From positions 1 through 49,679 of the forward strand of contig NZ_JAFJSY010000012.1 of assembly GCF_019857225.1 (NCBI RefSeq): DNA of 49,679 nt, given 5' to 3'. This stretch comes from Streptomyces plumbidurans. Its GTDB lineage: Bacteria; Actinomycetota; Actinomycetes; Streptomycetales; Streptomycetaceae. Below, in pieces: positions 7,617 to 17,060 of the stretch. Below the pieces are notes generated by a model. That model searched no databases. It was not told where the DNA came from and saw only the letters and a program-made list of their open reading frames with translations. Positions within the stretch are counted from its first letter, which is position 1, and every line of letters begins with the position of its first letter. The position numbers were made by a program, and so were the translations under genes.

Positions 7617-8435
7617 TCAGCCCGAGTTGGTGGAGAACAGACCGCCCGTCGGGCCCTGCTTGTCGCCGCCCTGGGCCTTCTTCAGGGCGTTGGCGAGGCT
7701 CTCGATGGTGAGGGACTGCAGAATCACCCGGCCGTTGCCCTCCAGGGTCGCCAGCGACAGGCCCTCGCCGCCGAAGACGGCGTTCATCAGCCCCTGGCGG
7801 TTCAGGCCGCCGACGCGCTGGACGCCGTACTGGATGCCCTCCTCGAAGGCGACGACGCAGCCGGTGTCCACCTCGATACGGCCGCCGAAGTCGGCGGGGT
7901 TGAGGTCGATGAAATTGCCCGCGCCGGCGATGATCACCGTGCCGTGCCCGGTGAACTTCTCCAGGATGAAGCCCTCGCCTCCGCTCATGCCGGTGCGGCC
8001 GCCCTGGAAGGCGATGCCGAAGTCGACGGTGGACTCGGCCGCGACGAAGGCGTCCTTCTCCGCGAACCACGCGCGCGTGCCGTCGAGTTCGAGCGCGCGC
8101 ATCTCGCCGGGGAGCACGCCCGCGAAGCCGACGGTGCCCTCTCCGCCCTGTGCGTTGAAGTACTGGAACGCCAGCGACTCGCCCGCCAGCATGCGCTGGC
8201 CGGCCTGCATGGCGGTGCCCATGGCCTGGCGCAGCATGCCGCCCATGCCGCCGGCTCCGCCTCCGCCGCCCTGCGCCTGTCCGCCGCCCCGCGGGCCCGA
8301 CAGACGGGTCTCCATGGTGACGTTCACCGTCTTGAACAGGAACTTTCCTGCCTCGCAGTAGACGGTCTGGCCGGGCTGCAGGTTGACGACCGCCATCTGC
8401 ATGGCGTTGCCGACGATCTCTTGCTGAAGTGTCAC
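7617..8435 (-). CDS. AIM24 / DUF124 family protein
   Basis: The 272-residue protein has the all-beta AIM24 fold: YCEAGKFLFKTVNVTMETR, then GVLPGEMRALELDG, GGEGFILEKFTGHGTVIIAG and NFIDLNPADFGGRIEVDTG. A glycine/glutamine-rich insert of about 25 residues (GGGQAQGGGGGAGGMGGMLR) interrupts the first half. There are no signal or membrane segments. The cellular role of bacterial AIM24 proteins is not established. The GTG at 8435 gives the typical N-terminus (V)TLQQEIVGNAMQM. It is divergent from the SDR gene across a 120-bp gap in which I see no clear operator. Confidence 0.85.
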   Translation of the reverse strand: MTLQQEIVGNAMQMAVVNLQPGQTVYCEAGKFLFKTVNVTMETRLSGPRGGGQAQGGGGGAGGMGGMLRQAMGTAMQAGQRMLAGESLAFQYFNAQGGEGTVGFAGVLPGEMRALELDGTRAWFAEKDAFVAAESTVDFGIAFQGGRTGMSGGEGFILEKFTGHGTVIIAGAGNFIDLNPADFGGRIEVDTGCVVAFEEGIQYGVQRVGGLNRQGLMNAVFGGEGLSLATLEGNGRVILQSLTIESLANALKKAQGGDKQGPTGGLFSTNSG

Positions 8436-8555
8436 GTCGTGACAACGCCGAGGACGGGGGAAAGAGTTCCGGCCGGGGACCACGTATTTCGGCCACCCGA
8501 CCTCGGCGTCCGTTCGCCGCCAGCACGCGCGCGTGGCGGCGGCTGGGATGGACCC

Positions 8556-9302
8556 ATGACAATCACTCACGGAACTCTCCACGGCAAGGCGGCCCTGGTC
8601 ACCGGGGGCAGCCGCGGTATCGGTGCGGCCACGGCGCTGCGGCTCGCCCGGGAGGGCGCGGACGTGGCACTCACATATGTGAACGGCAAGGAGGCGGCCG
8701 AGGAGGTCGTAGGGCGGATCGAGGCGCTGGGACGGCGCGCGGTGGCCCTGCGCGCGGATGCCGCGGACGCGGACGAGGCGGCGGGGGCGGTGGAGCGCGC
8801 CGCCGAGGCGCTGGGCGGTCTTGACGTGCTGGTGAACAACGCGGGCGTCGGGGTGCTCGGCCCGCTGGAGGGGCTGACGCTCGCCGATGTCGACCGGGTC
8901 CTCGCGGTGAACGTCCGCGGCGTGTTCCTCACTTCCCAAGCGGCGGCCGGACGGATGCGCTCCGGGGGCCGGATCATCACCATCGGTACCTGCATGAGCC
9001 AGCGGGTCCCGGGGCCCGGCGGAACGCTCTACGCGACCAGCAAATCGGCCCTGATCGGACTGACGAAGGCGCTGGCGAGGGAACTCGGCGGGCGCGGGAT
9101 CACGGCCAACATCGTTCACCCGGGCCCGACGGACACCGACATGAATCCCGCGGACGGACCGTATGCGGAGGGCCAGGCGGCGATGACGGCCCTGGGCCGC
9201 TTCGGGACGGCGCAGGAGGTGGCGGAGACGGTCGCCCATCTCGCGGGCGCGGGCTACGTCACGGGAGCGGAGTTCGCGGTGGACGGCGGGCACGCGGCCT
9301 GA
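8556..9302 (+). CDS. Short-chain dehydrogenase/reductase (3-oxoacyl-ACP reductase-like)
   Basis: The 248-residue classical SDR has the cofactor motif TGGSRGIGAAT (16-26), the NNAGVG motif, catalytic Ser and Tyr-x-x-x-Lys (YATSKSALIG) and the closing VDGGHAA. Acidic/neutral residues after beta-2 (LTYVNGKEAAEE) suggest NADP(H) preference. The substrate is unknown; the closest general resemblance is to FabG-like reductases. It stands alone, with a terminator before the convergent allantoicase gene. Confidence 0.85.
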   Translation: MTITHGTLHGKAALVTGGSRGIGAATALRLAREGADVALTYVNGKEAAEEVVGRIEALGRRAVALRADAADADEAAGAVERAAEALGGLDVLVNNAGVGVLGPLEGLTLADVDRVLAVNVRGVFLTSQAAAGRMRSGGRIITIGTCMSQRVPGPGGTLYATSKSALIGLTKALARELGGRGITANIVHPGPTDTDMNPADGPYAEGQAAMTALGRFGTAQEVAETVAHLAGAGYVTGAEFAVDGGHAA

Positions 9303-9307
9303 CGCGG

Positions 9308-9348
9308 GCGTGGGGCGCACCGGACGGAAGCACTGGTGCGCCCCACGC
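9308..9348. terminator. Bidirectional terminator between SDR and allantoicase genes
   Basis: The segments 9308-9321 and 9335-9348 form a 14-bp perfect stem (core GTGGGGCGCACC / GGTGCGCCCCAC) with a 13-nt loop, between converging reading frames. Confidence 0.8.
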
Positions 9349-9355
9349 GCGCGTG

Positions 9356-10471
9356 TCAGCCGCCCAGTTCCTGGTGGCGGGCCACGAGGGCGCTCGCGCC
9401 GGTCTCGGTGAGGGAGCCGTACAGCCGCAGGCGGGAGATGCCGCCGTCGGGGAAGATGTCCACGCGCGCGTGCGTGCCGACGGCCTCGGCCGGCAGGACG
9501 AAGCGGTGGTTGGTGTCGGGCTGCAGTCGGGTGCGCGGGAGGATCTCGTGCCACTCGCCGCTCTCGCCGTCCTTCACGGACACCGACGCCCAGCCGGCGC
9601 TGTTGCCCTTGAGGTAGGCCGTGTCGATCTCGATCGCGCGGATCCGGGACTGGGCCGCGAGGCGGTAGCGGATCCAGTCGTTGCCCCGGTCGCGCCGGCG
9701 ACGGGTCTCCCAGCCGTCGTCCATCTTGCGGGAGCGGCCCGGCTGGATGGTGTTGGTGGCCGGTGAGTAGAAGAGGTTGGAGGCGTCCTCGACCCGGGCG
9801 CCGTTCTCGAGGGCGGCCACGTCGAAGGTGCCGAGGGTCGCCAGCCACGTCGGGTCCGGTACGACCTCGCCGTACACGCGCAGCCGTGCGATGCCCCCGT
9901 CGGGGTGCTGGTTGACGCGCAGGTGCGTGAAGCGCTGCTCGACCGAGACGGCGAAGCCGTTGGCCGCGTGGCCGCCGACCGGTGTGCGCGGGACGAGGGT
10001 CGTCCACTTCACGTCGTCGCCGAGCAGCTCCTCGGGCGACGGGGAGCCGGGCACGGACGTGGCCTCGACCGACACCGCCTGCGGGTAGTTGCCGCGGAAG
10101 TGGGCGGTGTCGACGACGATCCCGCGGATCACGCCGGGCGCGCCCAGGCGGACCAGCGCCCAGTCGTGGTCGTCGGCGGTCGGCCACGGGTGGTCGGCGC
10201 CGGCACCGCGGCGGCGGCGCGTCTCCCAGCCGTCCATGATCTTGCCCTTGTGCCCGAAGTGCTCGGGGTCGAACGCGGCCGGCTCGGGCACCAGCAGGTT
10301 CTCCCGCTGGGCGAAGAACTCGTCGTTGGCGGCGATGACCGAGGCACCGAGCTGCCGGTCCGCGAGGTTGGCGTACTGGGTGAAGGGGAAGTCGGCGGTG
10401 CGGTAGTCCGCGTAGGGGTCGCCTCCTCCGTAGGGGTTCGCGTCACCGGTGAAGCTCGGAATGGCCGTCAC
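9356..10471 (-). CDS. alc: Allantoicase
   Basis: This 371-residue enzyme hydrolyses allantoate to ureidoglycolate and urea. It shows the two-repeat allantoicase architecture. Each half contains the pattern KIMDGWETRRRR / KMDDGWETRRRR, a DTAHFRGNYP / DTAYLKGNSA loop and HPDGGIARLRVYGEV / FPDGGISRLRLYGSL, so both jelly-roll domains are complete. It starts with GTG at 10471, preceded by GAGAGGAAAG. It lies 87 bp downstream of allantoinase and is very likely cotranscribed from the allB promoter, which carries a putative AllR box. Confidence 0.95.
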   Translation of the reverse strand: MTAIPSFTGDANPYGGGDPYADYRTADFPFTQYANLADRQLGASVIAANDEFFAQRENLLVPEPAAFDPEHFGHKGKIMDGWETRRRRGAGADHPWPTADDHDWALVRLGAPGVIRGIVVDTAHFRGNYPQAVSVEATSVPGSPSPEELLGDDVKWTTLVPRTPVGGHAANGFAVSVEQRFTHLRVNQHPDGGIARLRVYGEVVPDPTWLATLGTFDVAALENGARVEDASNLFYSPATNTIQPGRSRKMDDGWETRRRRDRGNDWIRYRLAAQSRIRAIEIDTAYLKGNSAGWASVSVKDGESGEWHEILPRTRLQPDTNHRFVLPAEAVGTHARVDIFPDGGISRLRLYGSLTETGASALVARHQELGG

Positions 10472-10558
10472 GTCTTTCCTCTCGTCCTCGTCGTTCTCGT
10501 CGTACGCGTTGTGCTCGTCGTTCGCGCCGCCGCGGTCGGTGCGGTCGGTGCGGGTGGA

Positions 10559-11899
10559 TCAGGGGTTGCGGGTGAGCAGTCGGCCCCTCGGCTCGCCGAA
10601 CTCGCCGTCCGCGGCGATGCGTTCGCCGCGCAGCCAGGTCGACCTGACGACGCCGTGGAGGGTCTTGCCGGCGTACGCCGTCACGCGGTTGCGGTGGTGC
10701 AGGGCCGCCGGGTCCACGGTGAAGGTCTCGTCGGGCGCGAGGACGGCGAAGTCGGCGTCGCGGCCCGCCGCGATGGCGCCCTTGCGGGCGTCCAGGCCCA
10801 CCAGTGCGGCCGTCCGCGACGACATCCAGCGGACCACGTCCTCCAGGCCGTGGCCGCGCTTGCGGGCCTCGGTCCACACGGCGGCCAGGCTCAGCTGGAG
10901 GCCCGAGATACCGCCCCAGGCGGTCGCGAAGTCGTCCGTCTTGAGGTCGGCCGTGGACGGGGAGTGGTCGGTGACCACGCAGTCGACGGTGCCGTCCGCG
11001 AGCGCCCGCCACAGCAGGTCCTGGTTGGCGGCCTCGCGGATGGGCGGGCAGCACTTGAACTCGCTTGCGCCGTCCGGGACTTCCTCGGCGGTCAGGGTCA
11101 GGTAGTGGGGGCATGTCTCGACGGTGAGGCGGACGCCCTCGGCCTTCGCTTGGGCGATCAGCGGCAGCGCGTCGCTCGACGACAGATGCAGGATGTGCAC
11201 GCGTGCGTCGAATCGTTTCGCCTGCGCGATGAGTTGGGCGATCGCGGTGTCCTCGGCGTCCCGCGGGCGGCTGGCCAGGAAGTCGGCGTACTTCGGGCCG
11301 CCGTGCTGCGGGGCGGCGGCCAGGTGGTGCGGGTCCTCGGCGTGCACGATCAGCAGTCCGCCGAAGGAGGAGATCTCGGCCAGGGAGCGGGCGAGCCGGT
11401 CCTGGTCGAGGTGCGGGAACTCGTCCACGCCGGACGGCGACAGGAACGCCTTGAAGCCGAAGACCCCGGCCTCGTGCAGCGGACGCAGGTCCTTGGTGTT
11501 GTCGGGCAGGGCGCCGCCCCAGAAGCCGACGTCGATGTGCGCCTTGTCGGCGGCGACCTCGTGTTTCGTACGGAGGTGGTCGACCGTCGTGGTGGGCGGC
11601 AGGGAGTTGAGCGGCATGTCGACGAGCGTGGTGATGCCGCCGGCCGCCGCCGCGCGCGTGGCGGTCCAGAAGCCCTCCCACTCGGTGCGGCCGGGGTCGT
11701 TGACGTGCACGTGCGTGTCGACCAGGCCGGGCAGCAGGACGTCGTCGCCGAGATCCTCCAGGCGGGCAGAGGCGGGCACGTCGGCCTCGTACGGCAGGAC
11801 GGCCGCGATCGTGCCGCCGGCGACCGCGACCGACGCGGCGCGCGTCCCCTCGGGCGTGATGACGCGCGTCGAGCGCAGCACCAGTTCTACGTCGGACAC
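10559..11899 (-). CDS. allB: Allantoinase
   Basis: The 446-residue cyclic amidohydrolase opens allantoin to allantoate. Metal ligands are visible in order: HVH in [17 protein letters not shown], the carboxylated lysine in [11 protein letters not shown], His in VHAEDPHH, His in [11 protein letters not shown] and Asp in [16 protein letters not shown] and KCCPPIRE match the family. It starts with GTG 11899 after GAGAGGGG. It is divergent from allR across a 254-bp region with two AllR-type palindromes and a predicted promoter, and it heads an operon with alc. This is the entry step of ureide catabolism in the cytoplasm. Confidence 0.95.
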   Translation of the reverse strand: MSDVELVLRSTRVITPEGTRAASVAVAGGTIAAVLPYEADVPASARLEDLGDDVLLPGLVDTHVHVNDPGRTEWEGFWTATRAAAAGGITTLVDMPLNSLPPTTTVDHLRTKHEVAADKAHIDVGFWGGALPDNTKDLRPLHEAGVFGFKAFLSPSGVDEFPHLDQDRLARSLAEISSFGGLLIVHAEDPHHLAAAPQHGGPKYADFLASRPRDAEDTAIAQLIAQAKRFDARVHILHLSSSDALPLIAQAKAEGVRLTVETCPHYLTLTAEEVPDGASEFKCCPPIREAANQDLLWRALADGTVDCVVTDHSPSTADLKTDDFATAWGGISGLQLSLAAVWTEARKRGHGLEDVVRWMSSRTAALVGLDARKGAIAAGRDADFAVLAPDETFTVDPAALHHRNRVTAYAGKTLHGVVRSTWLRGERIAADGEFGEPRGRLLTRNP

Positions 11900-11928
11900 C
11901 CGGACCCCTCTCAGCCGTCGCGAGCTGC

Positions 11929-11943
11929 TTCCACGTACCGGAA
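11929..11943. promoter_or_regulatory. AllR-type box upstream of allB
   Basis: TTCCACGTACCGGAA fits TTCC-N7-GGAA, the pattern shared with four other sites in the window. It lies 30 bp upstream of the allB start, downstream of the predicted allB transcription start. The adjacent TTCAAC-N5-GTTGAA palindrome (11944-11960) abuts it. Confidence 0.65.
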
Positions 11944-11962
11944 TTCAACTTTCTGTTGAAGG

Positions 11963-11991
11963 AGTCTTCACTCCCGCCCTCATGCCGTCAA
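11963..11991 (-). promoter_or_regulatory. Predicted allB-alc promoter
   Basis: On the minus strand TTGACG (11991-11986), a 17-bp spacer and AAGACT (11968-11963) resemble a vegetative Streptomyces promoter. The start point would fall near 11956, placing the AllR box at about +14 to +28. Confidence 0.5.
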
Positions 11992-12029
11992 GGGCACACT
12001 TCTCCACAGTGCGCCTTGAGCACACACTC

Positions 12030-12072
12030 TGGACGTTTCCACAAAGCGGAATTAGACTTCCGTCAAGCAGAA
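12030..12072 (+). promoter_or_regulatory. allR promoter with tandem AllR-type boxes
   Basis: TGGACG (12030-12035), a 17-bp spacer and TAGACT (12053-12058) form a promoter. The spacer contains the strong box TTCCACAAAGCGGAA (12037-12051). A weaker box, TTCCGTCAAGCAGAA (12058-12072), begins exactly 21 bp later and covers the expected start point, implying autoregulation of allR. Confidence 0.65.
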
Positions 12073-12153
12073 CGTAGCTATGCACCACCAGGGAGTCAAC
12101 CGACTGCCGGGTAGGCTTCTGCAACTTCCCGCCAGTCCCGAAAGGAACGCGCC

Positions 12154-12951
12154 GTGCCGACGTCCAGCGCCAGCACCACCGACTCCGCCAGGTCCAACGG
12201 CGGCGGGGTCCAGTCACTCGAGCGCGCCTTCGATCTGCTGGAGCGGATGGCCGACGCGGGCGGTGAGGTCGGTCTGAGCGAGCTGTCCGCGAGCAGCGGG
12301 CTGCCGCTGCCCACCATTCACCGCCTGATGCGCACGCTCGTGGCCTGCGGATACGTCCGCCAGCAGGCCAACCGCCGCTATGCGCTCGGTCCGCGCCTGA
12401 TCCGCCTCGGCGAGTCCGCGTCCCGGCTGCTCGGCACCTGGGCGCGGCCGTATCTGGCCCGTCTGGTCGAGGAGACCGGCGAGACGGCGAACATGGCGCT
12501 GCTGGACGGCGACGAGATCGTCTATGTCGCGCAGGTGCCGTCCAAGCACTCGATGCGCATGTTCACCGAGGTCGGCCGGCGCGTCCTGCCGCACTCCACG
12601 GGCGTGGGCAAGGCCCTGCTCGCCAACACCCCGGACGACGAGGTGCGCGCGCTGCTCTCGCGCACCGGTATGCCGGCCGCGACGGAGAAGACGATCGTCA
12701 CCCCGGACGGCTTCCTGGCCGCCCTCGAGGACGTGCGCCGGGCCGGGTACGCGGTCGACGACAACGAACAGGAGATCGGCGTGCGCTGCCTCGCGGTCTC
12801 CGTGCCCAACTCCCCCACCGCCGCGGCCATTTCCATCTCGGGCCCCGCGGGCCGCGTCACCGACGACGCCAAGGACCGGATCGTCCCCATCCTGCAGCAG
12901 GTGGCCTCGGAACTGTCGGAGGCCCTGGCCAGCTCGGGCCCGGCGGCCTGA
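12154..12951 (+). CDS. allR: IclR-family regulator AllR (ureide/glyoxylate repressor)
   Basis: The 265-residue protein has an N-terminal winged helix (VQSLERAFDLLERMADAGGE, LSELSASSGLPLPTIHRLMR) and a C-terminal IclR effector domain (about 90-260: GETANMALLDGDEIVYVAQV, HSTGVGKALLA, GYAVDDNEQEIGVRCLAVSV). Position and family identify it as the counterpart of S. coelicolor AllR, reported to repress the allantoin and glyoxylate genes. It starts with GTG 12154, with AAAGGAACGCGCC upstream. It is divergent from allB, and its own promoter contains two boxes of the shared palindrome. Assignment as the regulator of all five boxed promoters is inference backed by the site pattern. Confidence 0.9.
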   Translation: MPTSSASTTDSARSNGGGVQSLERAFDLLERMADAGGEVGLSELSASSGLPLPTIHRLMRTLVACGYVRQQANRRYALGPRLIRLGESASRLLGTWARPYLARLVEETGETANMALLDGDEIVYVAQVPSKHSMRMFTEVGRRVLPHSTGVGKALLANTPDDEVRALLSRTGMPAATEKTIVTPDGFLAALEDVRRAGYAVDDNEQEIGVRCLAVSVPNSPTAAAISISGPAGRVTDDAKDRIVPILQQVASELSEALASSGPAA

Positions 12952-13095
12952 CGCGGGCGACTTCACGGGCGGCAGCCTCACGCAGGCCGTGGCCTCACGG
13001 CCGCTCACAGGCGACGCCGCAAATAGATCGCCCCCACCCACGACAGCTGCCCCCGGAACCCTCGGAGACCCTCGAAAGCTCGGGCCCGGCGGCCT
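12931..13095. repeat. Partial duplication of the allR 3' end in the downstream spacer
   Basis: AGCTCGGGCCCGGCGGCCT occurs at 12931-12949, inside the last codons of allR, and again at 13077-13095. Related GCAGGC(C/A)GTGGCCTCACG segments follow both copies. The 220-bp spacer after allR is therefore largely an imperfect direct repeat, with an offset of 146 bp. Confidence 0.75.
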
Positions 13096-13171
13096 CAAGC
13101 AGGCAGTGGCCTCACGCGGGCCGTGGGCTCACCGGCCGGGTCACAGGCGCGCCCCGTACAAAAGCGTCCGT

Positions 13172-13459
13172 TCAGCCGCGCGGCGGTTCCCCGAACAGAT
13201 CCACCGCGTCGCGCACCTCGGACAGCCCCCGGGCCAGGGCGCTGACCGAGCCGATCGCGCCGGCGATCAGGAGCAGGGAGCGGCGTAGGCGGCGGACCTC
13301 GGGGGTGCCGTCGGTGGTCATCGCGGCGAGGGCGGCGAGTTCGTCCTCGGCGATGCCGCGGTCGGGGAACTCGGCGGGATGGGCGGCGAGTTCGCGGCGC
13401 AACCGGGACACGGCCGTGCGCAGTCCGGCCACCCTCGGGTCCTCGTCGCTGCCGATCAC
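13172..13459 (-). CDS. DUF5955-like small conserved protein, 95 aa
   Basis: The small protein begins at GTG 13459 (VIGSDEDPRVAGLRTAVSRL) after an AGAGG. It contains RRELAAHPAEFPDRGIAEDE followed by LAALAAM, and ends in a hydrophobic helix (RSLLLIAGAIGSVSALARGL). It resembles the actinobacterial family annotated as DUF5955, recalled from memory. Function is unknown. It is convergent with allR and divergent from the nucleotidyltransferase. Longer in-frame extensions upstream are serine/arginine-rich shadow sequence. Confidence 0.65.
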   Translation of the reverse strand: MIGSDEDPRVAGLRTAVSRLRRELAAHPAEFPDRGIAEDELAALAAMTTDGTPEVRRLRRSLLLIAGAIGSVSALARGLSEVRDAVDLFGEPPRG

Positions 13460-13673
13460 TGACCTCTGCCCCAAGCTCCGCAACCCAGCCCTCCCCCTCG
13501 CACGCTCTCGTGCGCAGTCATACGTGATCTTGCCGAACGGCCCCGCGACGTTGGTCGGGCGCCCGGGGACGCGGGTCAGTAAACGCCACCCGATGCCGCA
13601 CGCGCCACCGTGCGGACCGAAATTCAGCCCTCTGAAACCGGGCACTCGCCCGGATGTCAGGTATGCAGAAGAC

Positions 13674-14273
13674 ATGACGGACAACGAGGACCAGGTCGCC
13701 GGGCTGCTGCTGGCCGCGGGCGGCGGACGGCGGCTCGGCGGACGCCCCAAGGCACTGCTACGGCACCGCGGACTAACGCTCGTCGAACATGCGGCCGGTG
13801 TGTTGCGGACGGCAGGCTGCACCCGCGTCCATGTGGTGCTGGGGGCGCGCGCCGACGCCGTACGGGAACAGGCGGACCTGGAGGGGTGCGTACTCGTGGA
13901 CAACCCGGAGTGGGAGCGGGGCATGGGCACTTCACTGCGGGCGGGGCTGGACTCGCTCGCCGGTACGGCGGCCGCGGCCGCCGTGGTGCTGCTCGTCGAC
14001 CAGCCGGGGATCGGGGCACAGGCGGTCGGCCGGGTGCTGGCCGCGTACCGGGACGAGAACTCGCTGGCGTCGGCCGCCTACGACGGAGTGCGCGGTCATC
14101 CGGTGCTGTTCGGCCGCGCCCACTGGGCGGGCATCGCCGAGAGCGCCACCGGGGACCGCGGGGCCCGCGCCTACCTCAAAACGCACCAGCAAGACATCAC
14201 GCTCGTCGAGTGCGCGGACGTGGCACGGCCGTACGACATCGACACGGCGGCCGATCTGGTCCACCTTGAGTGA
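13674..14273 (+). CDS. MobA/CoxC-like nucleotidyltransferase (molybdenum cofactor cytidylyltransferase-type)
   Basis: The 199-residue NTP-transferase opens with LLLAAGGGRRLGGRPKALL, the nucleotide-binding loop LAAG-x4-GxPK. It continues with VVLGARADAVREQ, MGTSLRAGLDSL, the metal-binding VLLVDQPGIGA and GHPVLFGRAHW. These features fit MocA/MobA-like proteins that modify molybdopterin for xanthine dehydrogenase-type enzymes. That suits its place among purine-catabolic genes, although no xanthine dehydrogenase is in the window. The 214-bp upstream gap contains two small hairpins (13593-13612 and 13638-13653). The ribosome-binding site is weak (GCAGAAGAC). Confidence 0.8.
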   Translation: MTDNEDQVAGLLLAAGGGRRLGGRPKALLRHRGLTLVEHAAGVLRTAGCTRVHVVLGARADAVREQADLEGCVLVDNPEWERGMGTSLRAGLDSLAGTAAAAAVVLLVDQPGIGAQAVGRVLAAYRDENSLASAAYDGVRGHPVLFGRAHWAGIAESATGDRGARAYLKTHQQDITLVECADVARPYDIDTAADLVHLE

Positions 14274-14333
14274 GCAGGGTGGCACTGAGCGCCACCTTCC
14301 CTCGACCCGGAGAATCTCGATATCAACAAACCA

Positions 14334-14375
14334 TTGAACTTCCACAATGAGGAAACTAGTATCCACTGTTCAGAA
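14334..14375 (+). promoter_or_regulatory. aceB promoter with tandem AllR-type boxes
   Basis: TTGAAC (14334-14339), a 17-bp spacer and TAGTAT (14357-14362) make a near-consensus promoter. The strong box TTCCACAATGAGGAA (14340-14354) fills the spacer. A weaker box, ATCCACTGTTCAGAA (14361-14375), starts 21 bp later over the expected start point. The malate synthase ATG is at 14468, giving a leader of about 100 nt. Confidence 0.7.
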
Positions 14376-14467
14376 GCGCTCCGCCGCGTCCAAACGCTCC
14401 GAGGGCGTCTGAAGCCGTACCCGGTTCGACTGGCACCCGGTGCCACCGCTGAAGGAAGTGACAGCTC

Positions 14468-16093
14468 ATGTCCGCACCAGCGCCGTCCCCGCTGGCCATC
14501 GTCGACGCCGAGCCCCTGCCCCGGCAGGCGGAGGTCCTCACCGAGGCGGCCCTCGCCTTCGTGGCCGAGCTGCACCGGCGGTTCACGCCGCGCCGTGACG
14601 AACTCCTCGCCCGCCGCGCGCAGCGCCGCACCGAGATCGCCCGCACCTCCACGCTCGACTTCCTCCCCGAGACGGCCGACGTCCGCGCGGACGACTCGTG
14701 GCGCGTGGCCCCCTGCCCCGAGGCCCTGAACGACCGCCGCGTCGAGATCACCGGCCCCACCGACCGCAAGATGACCATCAACGCCCTCAACTCGGGCGCC
14801 AAGGTGTGGCTCGCGGACTTCGAGGACGCCTCGGCGCCGACCTGGGAGAACGTCGTCACCGGTCAGGCCAACCTGATCGACGCGTACACCCGCTCCATCG
14901 ACTTCACCGACCCGGCGAGCGGCAAGTCGTACGCCCTGCGGCCCGACGAGGAGCTGGCGACGGTCGTCACGCGCCCGCGCGGCTGGCATCTGAACGAGCG
15001 TCACCTCGTCGACGCGGACGGTGCCCAGGTCCCGGGCGCCCTGGTCGACTTCGGCCTCTACTTCTTCCACAACGCCAAGCGCCTGCTGGAGATGGGCAAG
15101 GGCCCGTACTTCTACCTCCCGAAGACGGAGTCGCACCTTGAGGCCCGCCTGTGGAACGAGGTGTTCGTCTTCGCGCAGGACTACGTCGGCATCCCGCAGG
15201 GCACGATCCGCGCCACCGTCCTGATCGAGACGATCACGGCCGCGTACGAGATGGAGGAGATCCTCTACGAACTGCGCGACCACGCCTCGGGGTTGAACGC
15301 CGGACGCTGGGACTACCTGTTCTCCATCGTCAAGAACTTCCGTGACGGCGGCGCCAAGTTCGTCCTGCCGGACCGCAACGCGGTGACGATGACGGCGCCG
15401 TTCATGCGGGCGTACACCGAACTCCTCGTCCGCACCTGCCACAAGCGCGGTGCGCACGCGATCGGCGGCATGGCGGCGTTCATCCCCTCACGCCGGGACG
15501 CCGAGGTCAACAAGGTGGCGTTCGAGAAGGTCCGCGCCGACAAGGACCGTGAGGCGAACGACGGGTTCGACGGCTCCTGGGTCGCCCACCCCGACCTCGT
15601 GCCGATCGCCATGGAGTCCTTCGACAAGGTCCTCGGCGACCGGCCGAACCAGAAGGACCGGCTGCGCGAGGACGTGCACGTCGAGGCCGCCGACCTCATC
15701 GCGATCGACTCGCTGGAGGCGAAGCCGACCTACGCCGGCCTGGTCAACGCCGTTCAGGTGGGCACCCGTTACATCGAGGCGTGGCTGCGCGGCATGGGCG
15801 CCGTCGCCATCTTCAACCTGATGGAGGACGCGGCCACCGCCGAGATCTCCCGCTCGCAGATCTGGCAGTGGATCAACGCCGGGGTCGAGTTCGAGAACGG
15901 CGAGAAGGCCACCCCGGCGCTGGCCCGCAAGGTCGCCGCCGAGGAACTGGCCAACATCCGCGCCGAGATCGGCGAGGAGGCCTTCGCGGCCGGCCACTGG
16001 CAGCAGGCCCACGACCTGCTGCTGACCGTCGCCCTCGACGAGGACTACGCGGACTTCCTGACACTGCCCGCGTACGAGCAGCTGCGCGGCTAG
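14468..16093 (+). CDS. aceB: Malate synthase A
   Basis: This 541-residue enzyme condenses glyoxylate with acetyl-CoA to malate. The TIM-barrel sequence shows family landmarks: [66 protein letters not shown] and AAFIPSRRD, with the C-terminal [19 protein letters not shown]. The length matches the A isoform. ATG 14468 follows GAAGGAAGTG. With two putative AllR boxes in its promoter, it most likely disposes of glyoxylate made from allantoin and is not a classic glyoxylate-shunt gene. No isocitrate lyase lies nearby. Confidence 0.96.
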   Translation: MSAPAPSPLAIVDAEPLPRQAEVLTEAALAFVAELHRRFTPRRDELLARRAQRRTEIARTSTLDFLPETADVRADDSWRVAPCPEALNDRRVEITGPTDRKMTINALNSGAKVWLADFEDASAPTWENVVTGQANLIDAYTRSIDFTDPASGKSYALRPDEELATVVTRPRGWHLNERHLVDADGAQVPGALVDFGLYFFHNAKRLLEMGKGPYFYLPKTESHLEARLWNEVFVFAQDYVGIPQGTIRATVLIETITAAYEMEEILYELRDHASGLNAGRWDYLFSIVKNFRDGGAKFVLPDRNAVTMTAPFMRAYTELLVRTCHKRGAHAIGGMAAFIPSRRDAEVNKVAFEKVRADKDREANDGFDGSWVAHPDLVPIAMESFDKVLGDRPNQKDRLREDVHVEAADLIAIDSLEAKPTYAGLVNAVQVGTRYIEAWLRGMGAVAIFNLMEDAATAEISRSQIWQWINAGVEFENGEKATPALARKVAAEELANIRAEIGEEAFAAGHWQQAHDLLLTVALDEDYADFLTLPAYEQLRG

Positions 16094-16130
16094 AGCGCGC
16101 GCGGCGACCGGCGGCCCTATGCGGCGCGGC

Positions 16131-17045
16131 TCACCCCAGGTGGGCCGTCCAGTCCGGCTGGGCCGCCGGTTTCCCGTGCAGATCGGGGACCTGCCGGAGC
16201 CAGGCGGGGCGGCCGCGCCGGCTGCGCGCCGCGCGGGCGGCGTTCTCCGCGGCGAGTTCGTCCGGAGCGGGGAAGTCGGTGGGCAGCCAGGCCGCGGAGG
16301 CCCGCACGCGCGCGTGCAGGTGGTCCACGTACGCCGCACGCACCTCGTCCGGTGTCGTGAAGCCCTCCTCGACCGCCAGCCAGGCCTCGGGCACCTCCGC
16401 GGTGATGTCGCGCAGCAGCTCACGCGTCACCTTCGGCGCCAGCTCGGCGTCGGCCGCGCGGACGTCGGGGGCGTAGTGGCCGAGGGCGTGGTGCCGGAAG
16501 TCGTAGGACTTGGCCGGGTCGGTGCCGTCCCAGCGGTGGTGGAAGACGAGCGCGGCGCCGTGGTCGATCAGCCACAGGCGCGGGGGCGCGACACCGAGTG
16601 TCGGCCAGATCATCAGGTTGGAGCTGTGGACGGTGCGGTCGACGTTCACGGTCAGGGCGTCGAACCAGACGATCCGGCCCGCCTCCAGGGGGTCCACGGG
16701 GAAGGCCGCGGCGACCTCGGGGGTGAAGTCCCGCGCGCCCGGCAGATAGTCCATGCCGAGGTTGGTTCCCCGGCTCGCGCTGTGGAGGTCGCGCACCTCC
16801 TGGTGGGGTTCGCCGGCGGCGACCGCCGGGTCGAAGTCGACGAGAACCAGCTCGGGGAAGCGCAGCCCCAGGGCGCGGGCCAGTTCGCCGACGATCACCT
16901 CGGCGACCAGCGCCTTGCGGCCCTGTGCGGAGCCGGTGAACTTCACGACGTAGGTGCCGAGGTCGTCGGCCTCGACGACCGCGGGTACGGAGCCGCCCGA
17001 CCGCAGGGGGGTCACGTATCGAACAGCAGTCACGTCGCGCAGCAC
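16131..17045 (-). CDS. HipA-like kinase-fold protein
   Basis: The 304-residue protein opens MLRDVTAVRYVTPLRSGGSV, with a possible ATP-site lysine in TYVVKFTG. Kinase core motifs are visible as a catalytic loop (VNVDRTVHSSNLMI, with Asp and Asn) and a metal-binding Asp in LWLIDHGAAL. This matches proteins annotated as HipA-family kinases, but the HipB-like antitoxin partner of classical hipBA is absent. It begins 15 bp after an IucA/IucC synthetase on the same strand, so the two probably form an operon. Whether it phosphorylates a protein or a small molecule is unknown. GTG 17045 is chosen; GTG 17033 is an alternative. Confidence 0.75.
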   Translation of the reverse strand: MLRDVTAVRYVTPLRSGGSVPAVVEADDLGTYVVKFTGSAQGRKALVAEVIVGELARALGLRFPELVLVDFDPAVAAGEPHQEVRDLHSASRGTNLGMDYLPGARDFTPEVAAAFPVDPLEAGRIVWFDALTVNVDRTVHSSNLMIWPTLGVAPPRLWLIDHGAALVFHHRWDGTDPAKSYDFRHHALGHYAPDVRAADAELAPKVTRELLRDITAEVPEAWLAVEEGFTTPDEVRAAYVDHLHARVRASAAWLPTDFPAPDELAAENAARAARSRRGRPAWLRQVPDLHGKPAAQPDWTAHLG

Positions 17046-17060
17046 ACCCGCCAGGGTATG

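Noticed and set aside
16131..17045. Considered the HipA-like gene as part of a hipBA toxin-antitoxin module.
   Set aside because: No small helix-turn-helix HipB-type gene is adjacent; the neighbours are a siderophore synthetase and malate synthase.
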